Shown: piece after piece, positions 41,985 through 49,623 of the stretch | Layout: each line of letters starts with the position of its first letter | Position numbering within the stretch: the first letter of the stretch is position 1 | Origin: UBA7672 sp040398425 | Lineage (GTDB): Bacteria; Pseudomonadota; Alphaproteobacteria; Caulobacterales; Hyphomonadaceae | Assembly: GCA_040398425.1 (NCBI GenBank) | Contig: JBBATZ010000009.1 | Coordinates: 23,077 to 87,076 of the forward strand | Direction of reading: 5' to 3' | DNA: 64,000 nucleotides | Made by a program: the position numbers and the translations under genes | The notes under the pieces: generated by a model | Database searches by the model: none | Told to the model about the DNA's origin: nothing | Seen by the model: the letters and a program-made list of their open reading frames with translations, nothing else

Positions 41985-42003
41985 CGCCTGCGTAAGGCAG
42001 GCG
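41985..42003 (+). terminator. Hairpin after rpsU
   Basis: CGCCTGC / GCAGGCG, a perfect 7-bp stem with a five-base loop GTAAG, 23 bases after the rpsU stop. No T-run follows, so it is only a weak terminator candidate. Confidence 0.35.
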
Positions 42004-42039
42004 ATCAGCGGGCTCCCGGAGCGGGGACATGTCCGCCTG

Positions 42040-42635
42040 ATGGGGGGATTTGTTCGAAACGTAGGTGGGCGATTCGTACCGTTGTTGATCGTCGCGCTAG
42101 TGACGACATCAGCCGTTGCGCAGCAGCCTGCCAAACCGAAGTCTGAGCTTCATCTGATGGAACTGATCCAGACAGCCTTGAAGCAGGTGGAAGCGACACT
42201 GTCTGCGCCAAAGTCCGGGATTGAGCTGTCCCGTGTCCTGCGTTCTTCAGCCAGCGGTTTCTGAAGTATCCCAAGCAACGCGGCTGGGGGATGGCGTACT
42301 TTGTGCGAATGGAAAAACCGGTTGCGCCGGCAGCGTTAGGGATAAAGTGCTCGGCTGGCGGTCTCACCATTCTGGCGCTGGGGATTGCCAAGAAGTCTGA
42401 CGGCAAAAGCGTTCCTTACGCCTGTCCCCTATTCGCGGAGTGCACGGCGCAAACCACGCGCACAAACGGATGCTTTGATGTCGAACTGGATGTGTGCGTC
42501 ACGCAAGATGGCGTCGCGCGCATCAACAAGGTGACCGGCACGAGTATTGCGGTTGAGTTCGACTTCAAGACGCCAGCGAAAGTCTCGGCTCATTCGCGTG
42601 AATCGGAGCGGTTGGCCAAAGAATCCAAGCACTAA
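42040..42635 (+). pseudogene. Frameshifted gene for a small exported protein
   Basis: ATG 42040 opens a frame with a signal peptide (VPLLIVALVTTSAVAQQ) and a helical segment (LHLMELIQTALKQVEATL), stopping at 42264. A second frame, open from 42225, reads FFSQRFLKYPKQRGWGMAYF and runs to 42635 with six further cysteines or conserved-looking patterns (CPLFAECTAQTT, CFDVELDVCVTQDG). Both frames are open from 42225 to 42261, so one indel there would join them into a ~195-residue secreted protein. The alternative is two small genes, the second starting at ATG 42291. I do not recognise the family. Confidence 0.5.
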
Positions 42636-42663
42636 ACTTGCTGTCGCAGGACTGGTGGGTCCA

Positions 42664-42716
42664 CGCTCGCGGTTCGACGGACGCCGCACTTCGTGCGGCT
42701 GCTCACCATGAGCGTT
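42664..42716. repeat. Palindromic intergenic repeat, copy C (half unit)
   Basis: One arm of the same family as copies A and B: CGCTCGCGGTTCGACGGACG, inner palindrome CCGCACTTCGTGCGG, then CTGCTCACCATGAGCGTT. The spacer-like TGCCGGCGC seen in copy A follows at 42721, but the second arm is missing; the PQQ enzyme gene ends there at 42738. It lies between convergent genes. Confidence 0.75.
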
Positions 42717-42737
42717 ACTTTGCCGGCGCGAAGCGGC

Positions 42738-44789
42738 TTAGCGCGCCTTCGGCCTGAAGGCGATCAGCACGTTGCCCGGCGGCTCGCCGAAGCGGGCGTA
42801 GCCGGACTGCACAAAAAGCGTTCCATCGCCGGCGATGTAGGGCGCCGAGTCGAGGCCGCCGCCGTGGCCTTCGACATTGTTCACGGTCGTGGGGAAGTCG
42901 CGGTTGGTCATGTATTCGAACAGGACCTCCCCGGTCTTCGCATCGAAGATGCGGAGCATGCCTTGGGTCGTGCCGGTGACGACGGCGCCGTCGACCAGCA
43001 GAGGCGGCGGCGACATGCCGAGGCGGCAGGGCGCGGTTGGCGGCGGGCTCGCGGCGGCGGCGGCTCCCGCAGGTGTTGCGGTGGGCGTTACGGCTGCCGG
43101 GCGGGGCGGGATCGCAACACGCGGTGTGGGGAGAACGGGGGCGGTGATGCGCTGGATTTTCCACTCCGGGGGCGGTGTCGTCGCCTTTGCGACGGGCAGG
43201 TCCTGGCCGCAGTCGCGCGCGTTGTTCTTGTAGGACCATTCGATCTCGCCAGTCATGGCGTTGAGGGCGTTGATGCCGGGGCCCCAGGCGGGGTTTTCGT
43301 CCGGGCCTGCGGGGCGGTTCGAGTCGTTGTTGGGCACGAAGATGCGCGTGCCGTCGAAGGCCATGCCCCAGTGGACGCCGCCATTGGCGGAGCCGCGGCC
43401 GACCTTGTTCGACCAGACGAGCTGGCCATCATCGGGATTGAGCGCCCAGACGACGCCGGATTTCTGCCCGGCGATGACGAGTTCCGATCCATCCTGACGC
43501 TTGATCAGCATGGAGGTGGCGCCGAAGTCGTGGTCGGGGCTGTGGTATTCGCCGGGCCAGTCGCAGTTTGCGGCGCGGCGACCGCAGGCATAGTTCCAGA
43601 TGTCGGCCTTGGTGGCCTGGAAGACCCAGCGCTTGTCGCCCGTGTTCATGTCGTAGGCGATGATGGCGTCGGACGTATCGGTGGCAGGCCACGATACGTT
43701 CTCGCCGGTGCCGGCGTAGATCACGTTTCGCTTGGGATCGACGATCGGCGTCGACCAGATGATGGCGCCGGACGGTCCCCATTGTTGGGTGCCGGTACGG
43801 CTCAGGCGCGTAGGCTGGGCGGGCTCCATCGTTGTGCCGGTCCAGAGCTTCTTGCCTGTGGCGAGGTCGAAGGCGATCACGGCGCCCTGGCCCTTGCAGC
43901 ATTCGTAATCGTCCTGGCCGGCATAGTTCACTTCGATGGCCGAGACGGGGGTGAAGACCTTTCCATCGTGCACGACGGGCGCGCCGGTGATGCGGTTGTA
44001 TTCGTTGAGGCGCGCGTTGGAGACCCATAGCTTGCGGCCCGACTTCGCATCGACCGCGTGCACGAAACCGGCGGCGTCGCCCATGATGATGGAGGCGGGG
44101 GAGGAGGGGGTGGCTTCCGCGAAGGTGAGGGAGGAGCGGAGCGTCATGTCGGACACGTAATGCCACTTCACGCAGCCGGAATTGGTGTCGAGCGCGTAGA
44201 GGCGGCCAGCGTCTGTGGCGGCGACGAAGATGGTGTCGCCGACAATGACCGGCTGCGAGCGCATGGTGGGCGTCTGCGGGAAGGCGGCGACCCAGGCGAC
44301 TTCGAGATCCTTCATCTGGTCGCGGGTGAGGCCGGTCTCTGCCGCTGTCTGCGCGCGGTTGCCATCATTGGTGACGCCATAGGTGGTCGAAACGCGGGGT
44401 GCGTCGGTCAGGCGGACTTCGCGGATCTTGGTCGGGCAGCGCGCGGCCTTGATCCAGTCGTCATTGGTGCCTTCGGCGCTGGGCAGCCAGTTGATGAGCT
44501 GGGCGAGCTCTTCCTTCGGCACGTCCTTGGCCTGGATCTTCATGTAGCCGAGTTCGAGTGCGTATTTCACGGTGGCGCGGTTGAGGGTGCGGATCGCCGC
44601 CAGCGACGGTGCGCCGCTTTGGCCGCCATTGTCGTGGCAGGAGGAGCACCATTGCTGGTAGACGGCCTCTCCCGGATGGACGGCGCCGGCTTCGGCAGTC
44701 TCGCTGGCGACTTCGCCCGGACGCGGGGCACAGGCCGAGCCGAGCAGGGCAATAGCTGTCGCAAGCGCAAACGCGCGGAGCTGGCTCAT
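42738..44789 (-). CDS. PQQ-dependent quinohemoprotein dehydrogenase (PVA-dehydrogenase-like)
   Basis: Periplasmic lipoprotein (C20 in LGSAC) of 683 residues that oxidises alcohols. An N-terminal cytochrome c domain has CSSCH (C48-H52) and a candidate methionine ligand in ELGYMKIQ. An eight-bladed PQQ propeller follows, with repeats such as RLYALDTNSGCVKWHY and GFVHAVDAKSGRKLWV. The adjacent cysteines in YECCKGQG match the vicinal disulfide that stacks on PQQ. Cytochrome before propeller is the order in polyvinyl-alcohol dehydrogenase. A ~60-residue Pro/Ala/Thr linker interrupts the last blades. A strong SD sequence (GGGGAGGAG) supports the ATG at 44789. Confidence 0.9.
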   Translation of the reverse strand: MSQLRAFALATAIALLGSACAPRPGEVASETAEAGAVHPGEAVYQQWCSSCHDNGGQSGAPSLAAIRTLNRATVKYALELGYMKIQAKDVPKEELAQLINWLPSAEGTNDDWIKAARCPTKIREVRLTDAPRVSTTYGVTNDGNRAQTAAETGLTRDQMKDLEVAWVAAFPQTPTMRSQPVIVGDTIFVAATDAGRLYALDTNSGCVKWHYVSDMTLRSSLTFAEATPSSPASIIMGDAAGFVHAVDAKSGRKLWVSNARLNEYNRITGAPVVHDGKVFTPVSAIEVNYAGQDDYECCKGQGAVIAFDLATGKKLWTGTTMEPAQPTRLSRTGTQQWGPSGAIIWSTPIVDPKRNVIYAGTGENVSWPATDTSDAIIAYDMNTGDKRWVFQATKADIWNYACGRRAANCDWPGEYHSPDHDFGATSMLIKRQDGSELVIAGQKSGVVWALNPDDGQLVWSNKVGRGSANGGVHWGMAFDGTRIFVPNNDSNRPAGPDENPAWGPGINALNAMTGEIEWSYKNNARDCGQDLPVAKATTPPPEWKIQRITAPVLPTPRVAIPPRPAAVTPTATPAGAAAAASPPPTAPCRLGMSPPPLLVDGAVVTGTTQGMLRIFDAKTGEVLFEYMTNRDFPTTVNNVEGHGGGLDSAPYIAGDGTLFVQSGYARFGEPPGNVLIAFRPKAR

Positions 44790-44903
44790 TGGATCTCCTC
44801 CCCGGAGGCTGTTCAGGGTCTTTGCCCCGTTCGCGGCCAAGGTATCCATGTCGCCTGCGCTGGCAAGGCGCGGTTGCTCAATGTGACGTGAGAGTGGGTG
44901 CGG

Positions 44904-45869
44904 CTACTCCGCCGCGACGGACAGGGCGCGGGAAGCGGCGCGGCTGGCAAGGGCCCAGGTCAACAGGCGGTCGAGACCGGCGTGGAAGCCCTGCGCGCGC
45001 CAGCCGAGATCGCGTTCGGCTTCGGCCGCATCCAGCATCGGGCCGAGCGTGGCGGAGGCAGCGTCGCCCTCGCACGTAATCAGGTCCATCCACGGGCCGC
45101 CATGGCGCGGCGCGCGTTGGTCGAGCAGGGAGCAGACGGATTCGGCGACGTCGATGTCGCGGCGTTCGGCGCCGACGGAGAGATCGATGCGGGACAGCGG
45201 CGGTGCAGCTTCGGCGGCCAGCAGCAGCCCGGTCGCGAAATCTCGGATCGGCAGCCAGTCGCGCACGTCCTCGCCGTCGTTCGGAATGACGAAGCGCTGT
45301 TCCTGCAAGACCGACGTGAGGAGCCGCGCCATGAAGGATGTCTGCGATTGCCACGGACCGAAAGCCTCACCGGCGACGCAGGTAACGAGGGGGATGCCAC
45401 AAGCGCGGGACCAGAGACCCATCAGCGTGGCGCCAGCGGCCCGCGCGGCCTGGCCTTGCGTGGGGATACCCGGGATATCGGATTCGGCGCGCTCGGCATG
45501 GACGAGGCGGAAGCGGTCGCGGCGGTCGCCGGAGAGCGTGGCGACATAGGCGCGGCTGGCCTCGAGAACAGAGTTCGCCGCGCCGATTTCAGAGGCGACC
45601 AGTTTTTCCGGCTGCGATTCAAGACTGGCGGCGAGGTGGATGACGGCGTCCGGAGCGAAGTCGCGGATCACCGCACGCATCATCGTCTGGTCGGAGATGT
45701 CGGTCTCGAGACGCGCGTAACCGGGGCGCGCCGTGATGGGCGTGAGAGCTGGCGTTGGATTGGACCGGCGGCGTTGATCGAGGTTGAGCACATGGTCGCC
45801 GCGCTCGACAGCGAGACGCACGACGGCCGAGCCGACAACCCCACAACCGCCTGTGACGAGGACGCGCAT
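44904..45869 (-). CDS. Extended-SDR NAD-dependent epimerase/dehydratase-like protein, catalytic motif lost
   Basis: Nucleotide-sugar epimerase fold, 321 residues. The NAD loop TGGCGVVGSAVV (6-17), the VIHLAA strand (~76-81), and the GIPLVTCVAGEAFGPWQ and RDWLPIRDFATGLLLA segments are typical. Where the YxxxK pair should stand (~139-146, TQGQAARAAGATL) neither tyrosine nor lysine is present. It may bind NAD or sugar without normal catalysis, or use another chemistry. The ATG at 45869 opens the Rossmann strand; a CtrA-like site lies 43 bases upstream. Confidence 0.8.
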   Translation of the reverse strand: MRVLVTGGCGVVGSAVVRLAVERGDHVLNLDQRRRSNPTPALTPITARPGYARLETDISDQTMMRAVIRDFAPDAVIHLAASLESQPEKLVASEIGAANSVLEASRAYVATLSGDRRDRFRLVHAERAESDIPGIPTQGQAARAAGATLMGLWSRACGIPLVTCVAGEAFGPWQSQTSFMARLLTSVLQEQRFVIPNDGEDVRDWLPIRDFATGLLLAAEAAPPLSRIDLSVGAERRDIDVAESVCSLLDQRAPRHGGPWMDLITCEGDAASATLGPMLDAAEAERDLGWRAQGFHAGLDRLLTWALASRAASRALSVAAE

Positions 45870-45911
45870 AAGACCCCGAGCTCCCAACCGTTAACGGTTT
45901 GAGCCGGTATG

Positions 45912-45927
45912 GTTAGCGGCTGGTTAA
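45912..45927. promoter_or_regulatory. CtrA-like binding site
   Basis: On the minus strand the site reads TTAA-CCAGCCG-CTAAC, one mismatch from the CtrA consensus TTAA-N7-TTAAC. A perfect palindrome ACCGTTAACGGT lies about 15-25 bases away toward the epimerase-like gene, whose start is 43 bases downstream. Cell-cycle control of that gene is possible. Confidence 0.3.
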
Positions 45928-45931
45928 TGAC

Positions 45932-46432
45932 TCAGCTGGTGCGCCGATACGTATAGAGCACGTTATCGAGGCCGAGCATGATGGTGTTGTCGTCGAGCAT
46001 CGGGAAGTCGGCGAGGACGTCACCTGTGCCGGACTGGCAGCTGAAGGACACCACGATCACGTCCGGGCTGGTGAAGCCGAGCGCGGGTGCGTCCTTGGGT
46101 GGGTCGGGCAGGTTGCCCTGGAACAGGCCACGTTGAGGCATGACGTTGTTTGTGTAGCGTGGCTTGTCGCAAGTGAGAACGGGCGGGCCAGACGACTTGG
46201 AGGGCGCGAAGACGAACTTTGCCATTGCGGGGTCGGCGGTGGGCTCTGCGACGGCCTGATCCCACCACGGTGCGACGACGGAGGACGTCATTTCCCACGT
46301 GCCGAAAATCGGGTTGCTGGGCGTTGGAACATCGACGCCTGATTTTTCGGCGGATGTGTTGGCGGCGGGGCTGCAGGCGGAGAGCGCGAGTGCAAAGGAC
46401 GCTAGTGCGATGCGAATTGCGGACAGGTTCAT
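45932..46432 (-). CDS. Hypothetical lipoprotein
   Basis: 166-residue protein with a signal peptide and lipobox LSAC (C20). Mature landmarks are NPIFGTWEMTSSVVAPWWDQ, LTCDKPRY and VSFSCQSGTGDV; two cysteines probably pair. The GTWE start of a beta strand suggests a lipocalin-like or small barrel fold, but I cannot assign it. It lies 50 bases downstream of the TrmH/SpoU gene on the same strand. Confidence 0.7.
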   Translation of the reverse strand: MNLSAIRIALASFALALSACSPAANTSAEKSGVDVPTPSNPIFGTWEMTSSVVAPWWDQAVAEPTADPAMAKFVFAPSKSSGPPVLTCDKPRYTNNVMPQRGLFQGNLPDPPKDAPALGFTSPDVIVVSFSCQSGTGDVLADFPMLDDNTIMLGLDNVLYTYRRTS

Positions 46433-46482
46433 GGTTCAGTCTGCTCCCTGCCGGACTTACGCCGGCTGGCGCCGAGATTGGC

Positions 46483-47289
46483 TTATTTTCCGCGGCGAGA
46501 GAAGACGTGGCTGAGCGCGATGGCGCCGGCGGTTGCGACATTGAGACTGTCCATGTCGCCGGCCATCGGGATGGAGATCCGCGTGCAGCGCGCCATCAGG
46601 TTTGAGGGAAGACCGGGGCCTTCGGCGCCGAGGACTAGCGCGAGGCGTTGGGGCGGATCGCACAGTGTGAGCGGTGCGCCATCCGAGGGAGAGAGCGCCC
46701 ATGGGGTGATGCCCGCAGATACGAGCGCGGCGATGATCTCGGCACCGCTGCCGGTGTGGGCGAAGGGCAGGCTGAGGGCTGCGCCGGAGGAGACGCGTAT
46801 CGCCTTGCGGTAGAGCGGATCGCAGCATGTCTCGTCAAGGAGAACTGCAGCTGCGCCAAGAGCCGCCGCGTTGCGCAAGCAGCCGCCGACATTGTCGTGG
46901 TTCGACAGGCCGATCAGCACGAGCAGGGTGAGTGGGCCGGCAGGCAGGCCCACGATGAGCTGTTCCGTGGTTTGCGAGGGCGCGCGCCTGGCGAGGGCGA
47001 GGACGCCGCGATGGATGGGGAAGCCGGTGACGCCATCCATGATCGACTGGGGCGTGACGTAGACAGGGATGTCCGGCGACAGATGGGCGAGGATCGGGGC
47101 GAGCGGCGCTACGCGGTTGTCGGCGAGCAGCAGGGATTCGACGGGAAAGCTCGAGGCCGTGAGCAGGCGTTCCAGCGCAATTGCGCCTTCGACGATGAAG
47201 CGGCCGTCATGGCGGATCAGGTCGCGGTCGCGAACCGCGCGATAGGCGGCAATGCGCGGGTCGCCCGCAGTGTCGAGGGAGATGATCAC
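46483..47289 (-). CDS. SpoU/TrmH-family RNA 2'-O-methyltransferase
   Basis: AdoMet-dependent rRNA or tRNA ribose methyltransferase with the SPOUT trefoil knot, 268 residues. An N-terminal substrate-binding domain (RFIVEGAIALERLL) precedes motif 1 (LSNHDNVGGCLRNAAALG, with conserved N and R), motif 2 (LALVLGAEGPGL) and motif 3 (DSLNVATAGAIALSH). The target nucleotide cannot be deduced; TrmH, RlmB and relatives share these motifs. Confidence 0.92.
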   Translation of the reverse strand: MIISLDTAGDPRIAAYRAVRDRDLIRHDGRFIVEGAIALERLLTASSFPVESLLLADNRVAPLAPILAHLSPDIPVYVTPQSIMDGVTGFPIHRGVLALARRAPSQTTEQLIVGLPAGPLTLLVLIGLSNHDNVGGCLRNAAALGAAAVLLDETCCDPLYRKAIRVSSGAALSLPFAHTGSGAEIIAALVSAGITPWALSPSDGAPLTLCDPPQRLALVLGAEGPGLPSNLMARCTRISIPMAGDMDSLNVATAGAIALSHVFSRRGK

Positions 47290-47320
47290 GTGCGGGTTGT
47301 GGCGCGTGGGCGTACAAATG

Positions 47321-47349
47321 AAAAGGCCCGCTCGTTGGAGCGGGCCCTT
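47321..47349 (-). terminator. Intrinsic terminator after the copper monooxygenase fusion gene
   Basis: On the minus strand, GGCCCGCTC / GAGCGGGCC with a four-base loop is flanked on its 3' side by TTTT. It lies 20-50 bases downstream of the monooxygenase-fusion stop codon and just upstream of the SpoU gene start. Confidence 0.85.
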
Positions 47350-47369
47350 CCTTGGTGAGATACGATCGA

Positions 47370-49337
47370 CTAGAGATCGATGTCCGCGTCGCGCAGGTCA
47401 CGGGTGGCCGTGGCGCGGGAGACGTTGCCGGCTTCCAGTTCCTTCTTGTCGAGGCCGCCATCCTTGTTGAGGTCGAGGTCGGCGAAGCGGGGCTTCACTG
47501 AAGCCATCGTGCCGGTCAGCTCGTCGATCTGCACCTTGTTGTCGGCGTTGTTGTCGAGGGCGCCGATCGTGCGCGAGTCCATCAGCTTGACCTGCAGGTC
47601 GTTACGGACGTTCGACACGGTCTCGTCAGCCCAGCGATAGTTGACCCGGAAGTACATCATCTCTTCGAACGACTGCTCGCCCCAAGTGACGTTGATCGTC
47701 GAGTCCGGGTTGGCCTTGTTGTGTTCGGAGTTGTCGTAGATCCAGGTCGCGATCAGCTTGGTGCCGGCCTTGATGTGGATCGGCTCCACCGGGTCGTAAT
47801 CGCGCTGCCAGTTGAAGTCGTATTTTGGCAGGCTGAGCAGCAGGGTTTCCTTGCCGTCCGGCGTCTTCTGCTTCAGCTCGACCGACCAGCCGCGGTAATG
47901 CGAGTGCGGGTACAGTGTGTACAGGTAGGCGTCGGCTGGGAATTCGAGGTAGGCGATTTCCTTGTGGCGGGCTTCGCCCTTCGGAATCTTCAGCGCGAAG
48001 TCCGAGATGACGGTCGAGCGTTTGATGAACTCGGGTGCCTGTTTCAACGTGTAGTAGCCGATCTGCGTCTGGTCGGCCGCAGCCTTGCCCACGGTCGTGT
48101 AGTGCATCGAGAACGAGAACTTGCCGCCGCCGGGGACCGGAGCGCCGGCGCCGTCAGCGATGACCTGAGGCTCGGCGCCCGGCGTGTAGGAGCCGACCGA
48201 ACCGCCGGGGATGCGCGCCGGGGGCGCGCCGCGATCCGGCGAGTGGTTCGAGGTGACGTGGTGCAGAACGGAGCGCGCGCCCGGCTTGATGGCGATCGCC
48301 TTCAGCCAGGTGTCGTTCTTGAACGGGTTGTCGATGCGCATGTTCTGGTATTCGACCGTGCCCGAGGCCGGGACGTCGAATTCCGGCAGGGTGACGATCA
48401 CGTCGGGCTTGCCGAGTTCGGTGGGCCATTCCGGCGCCTTGCCGGCGGTTTCCTTCAGCAGGTCCGGACCGGCCCCGCGCGGCGCGCCAGCACGGAGCCA
48501 GTGGATCAGCGTCTTGTTCTGCTCGAGCGACAGGCCGTGGTCGTTCTTGAACGCGCCGACGTGCGGGTCAGCGAAGTAGGGCGGCATGCGCTCCGACATC
48601 ACCGATTCCTGAATCATGGGCGCGAACGATTTCACGACCTCGTAGCTATCGAACTTGAACGGGGCGATGCCGCCGTCCTGGTGGCAGGCGACGCACTTGG
48701 CCTGAATGATCGGTGCGACGACCTTGGAGTAGGAGATGTTGGCGTGCTCGGCCGCCTTGCCGCGTTCCGGGAAGGTGACTGTCGAGCCGACCTTCACATC
48801 GACGCGCGGGTTGGCGACGGGCTTGCCGGCCAGAACCGCGTCAATGGCCTTGGCGGTCTGCGAAACCGGGCCGTGATAGGCGACTTTGAAGCCGGTCTTT
48901 GGCTCGATGACGAAGACTTCGCCTTCGCGCTGGACGCCAAGCTGTTCGCCGACGAGCTGCAGCTCGTCCATCAGGACGGGCATCGCGAATTTCTGCGCCT
49001 TGGCCTCGGCGGCGGTCGCTTCACGCGACTGACCGAGGTTCGAGTTCATCATGTAGAAGAGGACGCCCTTGTCCTTGTAGGCAGCCTGGATCTTGGCCAG
49101 CTCGGCCGCGCTTTCGCGCGAGGTCTTCGAGCCGTTGGACTGCGACATGACCACGATGGCCGGGCTGTAGCCGAAGTAGAACAGCTCGTGCGCGAGGCGG
49201 GTGGTGTCGGTCAGCTGGAAGTTGCCGATTTTCTCGGGCACGAAGCCCGTCGTCGGGGCCGGGGCGGCGATCACGCTGCTGACGCCAGCGACGGCGATCA
49301 CGGCGGTTAGGGCTGTCGATATCAGGAAGGATTTCAT
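47370..49337 (-). CDS. Exported fusion: thioredoxin-like, cytochrome c, PHM-type copper monooxygenase, EF-hands
   Basis: 655-residue secreted protein (signal to ~24). In order: a thioredoxin/peroxiredoxin-like domain (~30-175) with no catalytic cysteine; a cytochrome c domain with C215-V-A-C-H219; a two-lobe copper type II monooxygenase-like region (~310-575); and two canonical EF-hand loops (D595-E606 and D622-E633). The copper ligands of peptidylglycine monooxygenase have matching candidates in the right order: H359-H360, H412 (SMHYTT), H478 and H480 (PHSHYRG), and M560/M561. The only cysteines are the two heme ones. GGAGGAGAG precedes the ATG. It may hydroxylate a substrate with electrons delivered through the fused heme. 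Confidence 0.85.
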   Translation of the reverse strand: MKSFLISTALTAVIAVAGVSSVIAAPAPTTGFVPEKIGNFQLTDTTRLAHELFYFGYSPAIVVMSQSNGSKTSRESAAELAKIQAAYKDKGVLFYMMNSNLGQSREATAAEAKAQKFAMPVLMDELQLVGEQLGVQREGEVFVIEPKTGFKVAYHGPVSQTAKAIDAVLAGKPVANPRVDVKVGSTVTFPERGKAAEHANISYSKVVAPIIQAKCVACHQDGGIAPFKFDSYEVVKSFAPMIQESVMSERMPPYFADPHVGAFKNDHGLSLEQNKTLIHWLRAGAPRGAGPDLLKETAGKAPEWPTELGKPDVIVTLPEFDVPASGTVEYQNMRIDNPFKNDTWLKAIAIKPGARSVLHHVTSNHSPDRGAPPARIPGGSVGSYTPGAEPQVIADGAGAPVPGGGKFSFSMHYTTVGKAAADQTQIGYYTLKQAPEFIKRSTVISDFALKIPKGEARHKEIAYLEFPADAYLYTLYPHSHYRGWSVELKQKTPDGKETLLLSLPKYDFNWQRDYDPVEPIHIKAGTKLIATWIYDNSEHNKANPDSTINVTWGEQSFEEMMYFRVNYRWADETVSNVRNDLQVKLMDSRTIGALDNNADNKVQIDELTGTMASVKPRFADLDLNKDGGLDKKELEAGNVSRATATRDLRDADIDL

Positions 49338-49569
49338 TCCGGCTCTCCTCCGAGCCCCCCATTTTGATTTGTCGTCTGGGGGGTCTGTAATTGTCGTTTC
49401 AATATTCCTGCGGCAGGGAAAACCGTCAATGCGATCAGGGCTTCCCGCGGGGTGATTTGCTCTCAATTGCGGTCACAACTTTGCAAGGTGACGCTGTCTG
49501 GCGAGCCAGGCAGAGCGACTGTCGATAAGAAGTTGCTCGTGACGTAGGGGCCGGCCGTCAGAATCAAAT

Positions 49570-49594
49570 CGGCCCGGAACGAGGTTCCGGGCCG
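49570..49594 (-). terminator. Terminator hairpin after the molybdenum hydroxylase gene
   Basis: CGGCCCGGAAC / GTTCCGGGCCG, a perfect 11-bp stem with a three-base loop, about 30 bases beyond the large-subunit stop. On the minus strand it is followed by ATTTGATTCT, a T-rich but imperfect tract. Confidence 0.75.
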
Positions 49595-49623
49595 GTTCGA
49601 CTGTTCTGTGGTGAGCCTGAAGA

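Noticed and set aside
47721..49310. A 529-codon plus-strand frame opposite the copper monooxygenase fusion
   Set aside because: Antisense to a gene with complete metal-ligand motifs and a strong SD sequence.
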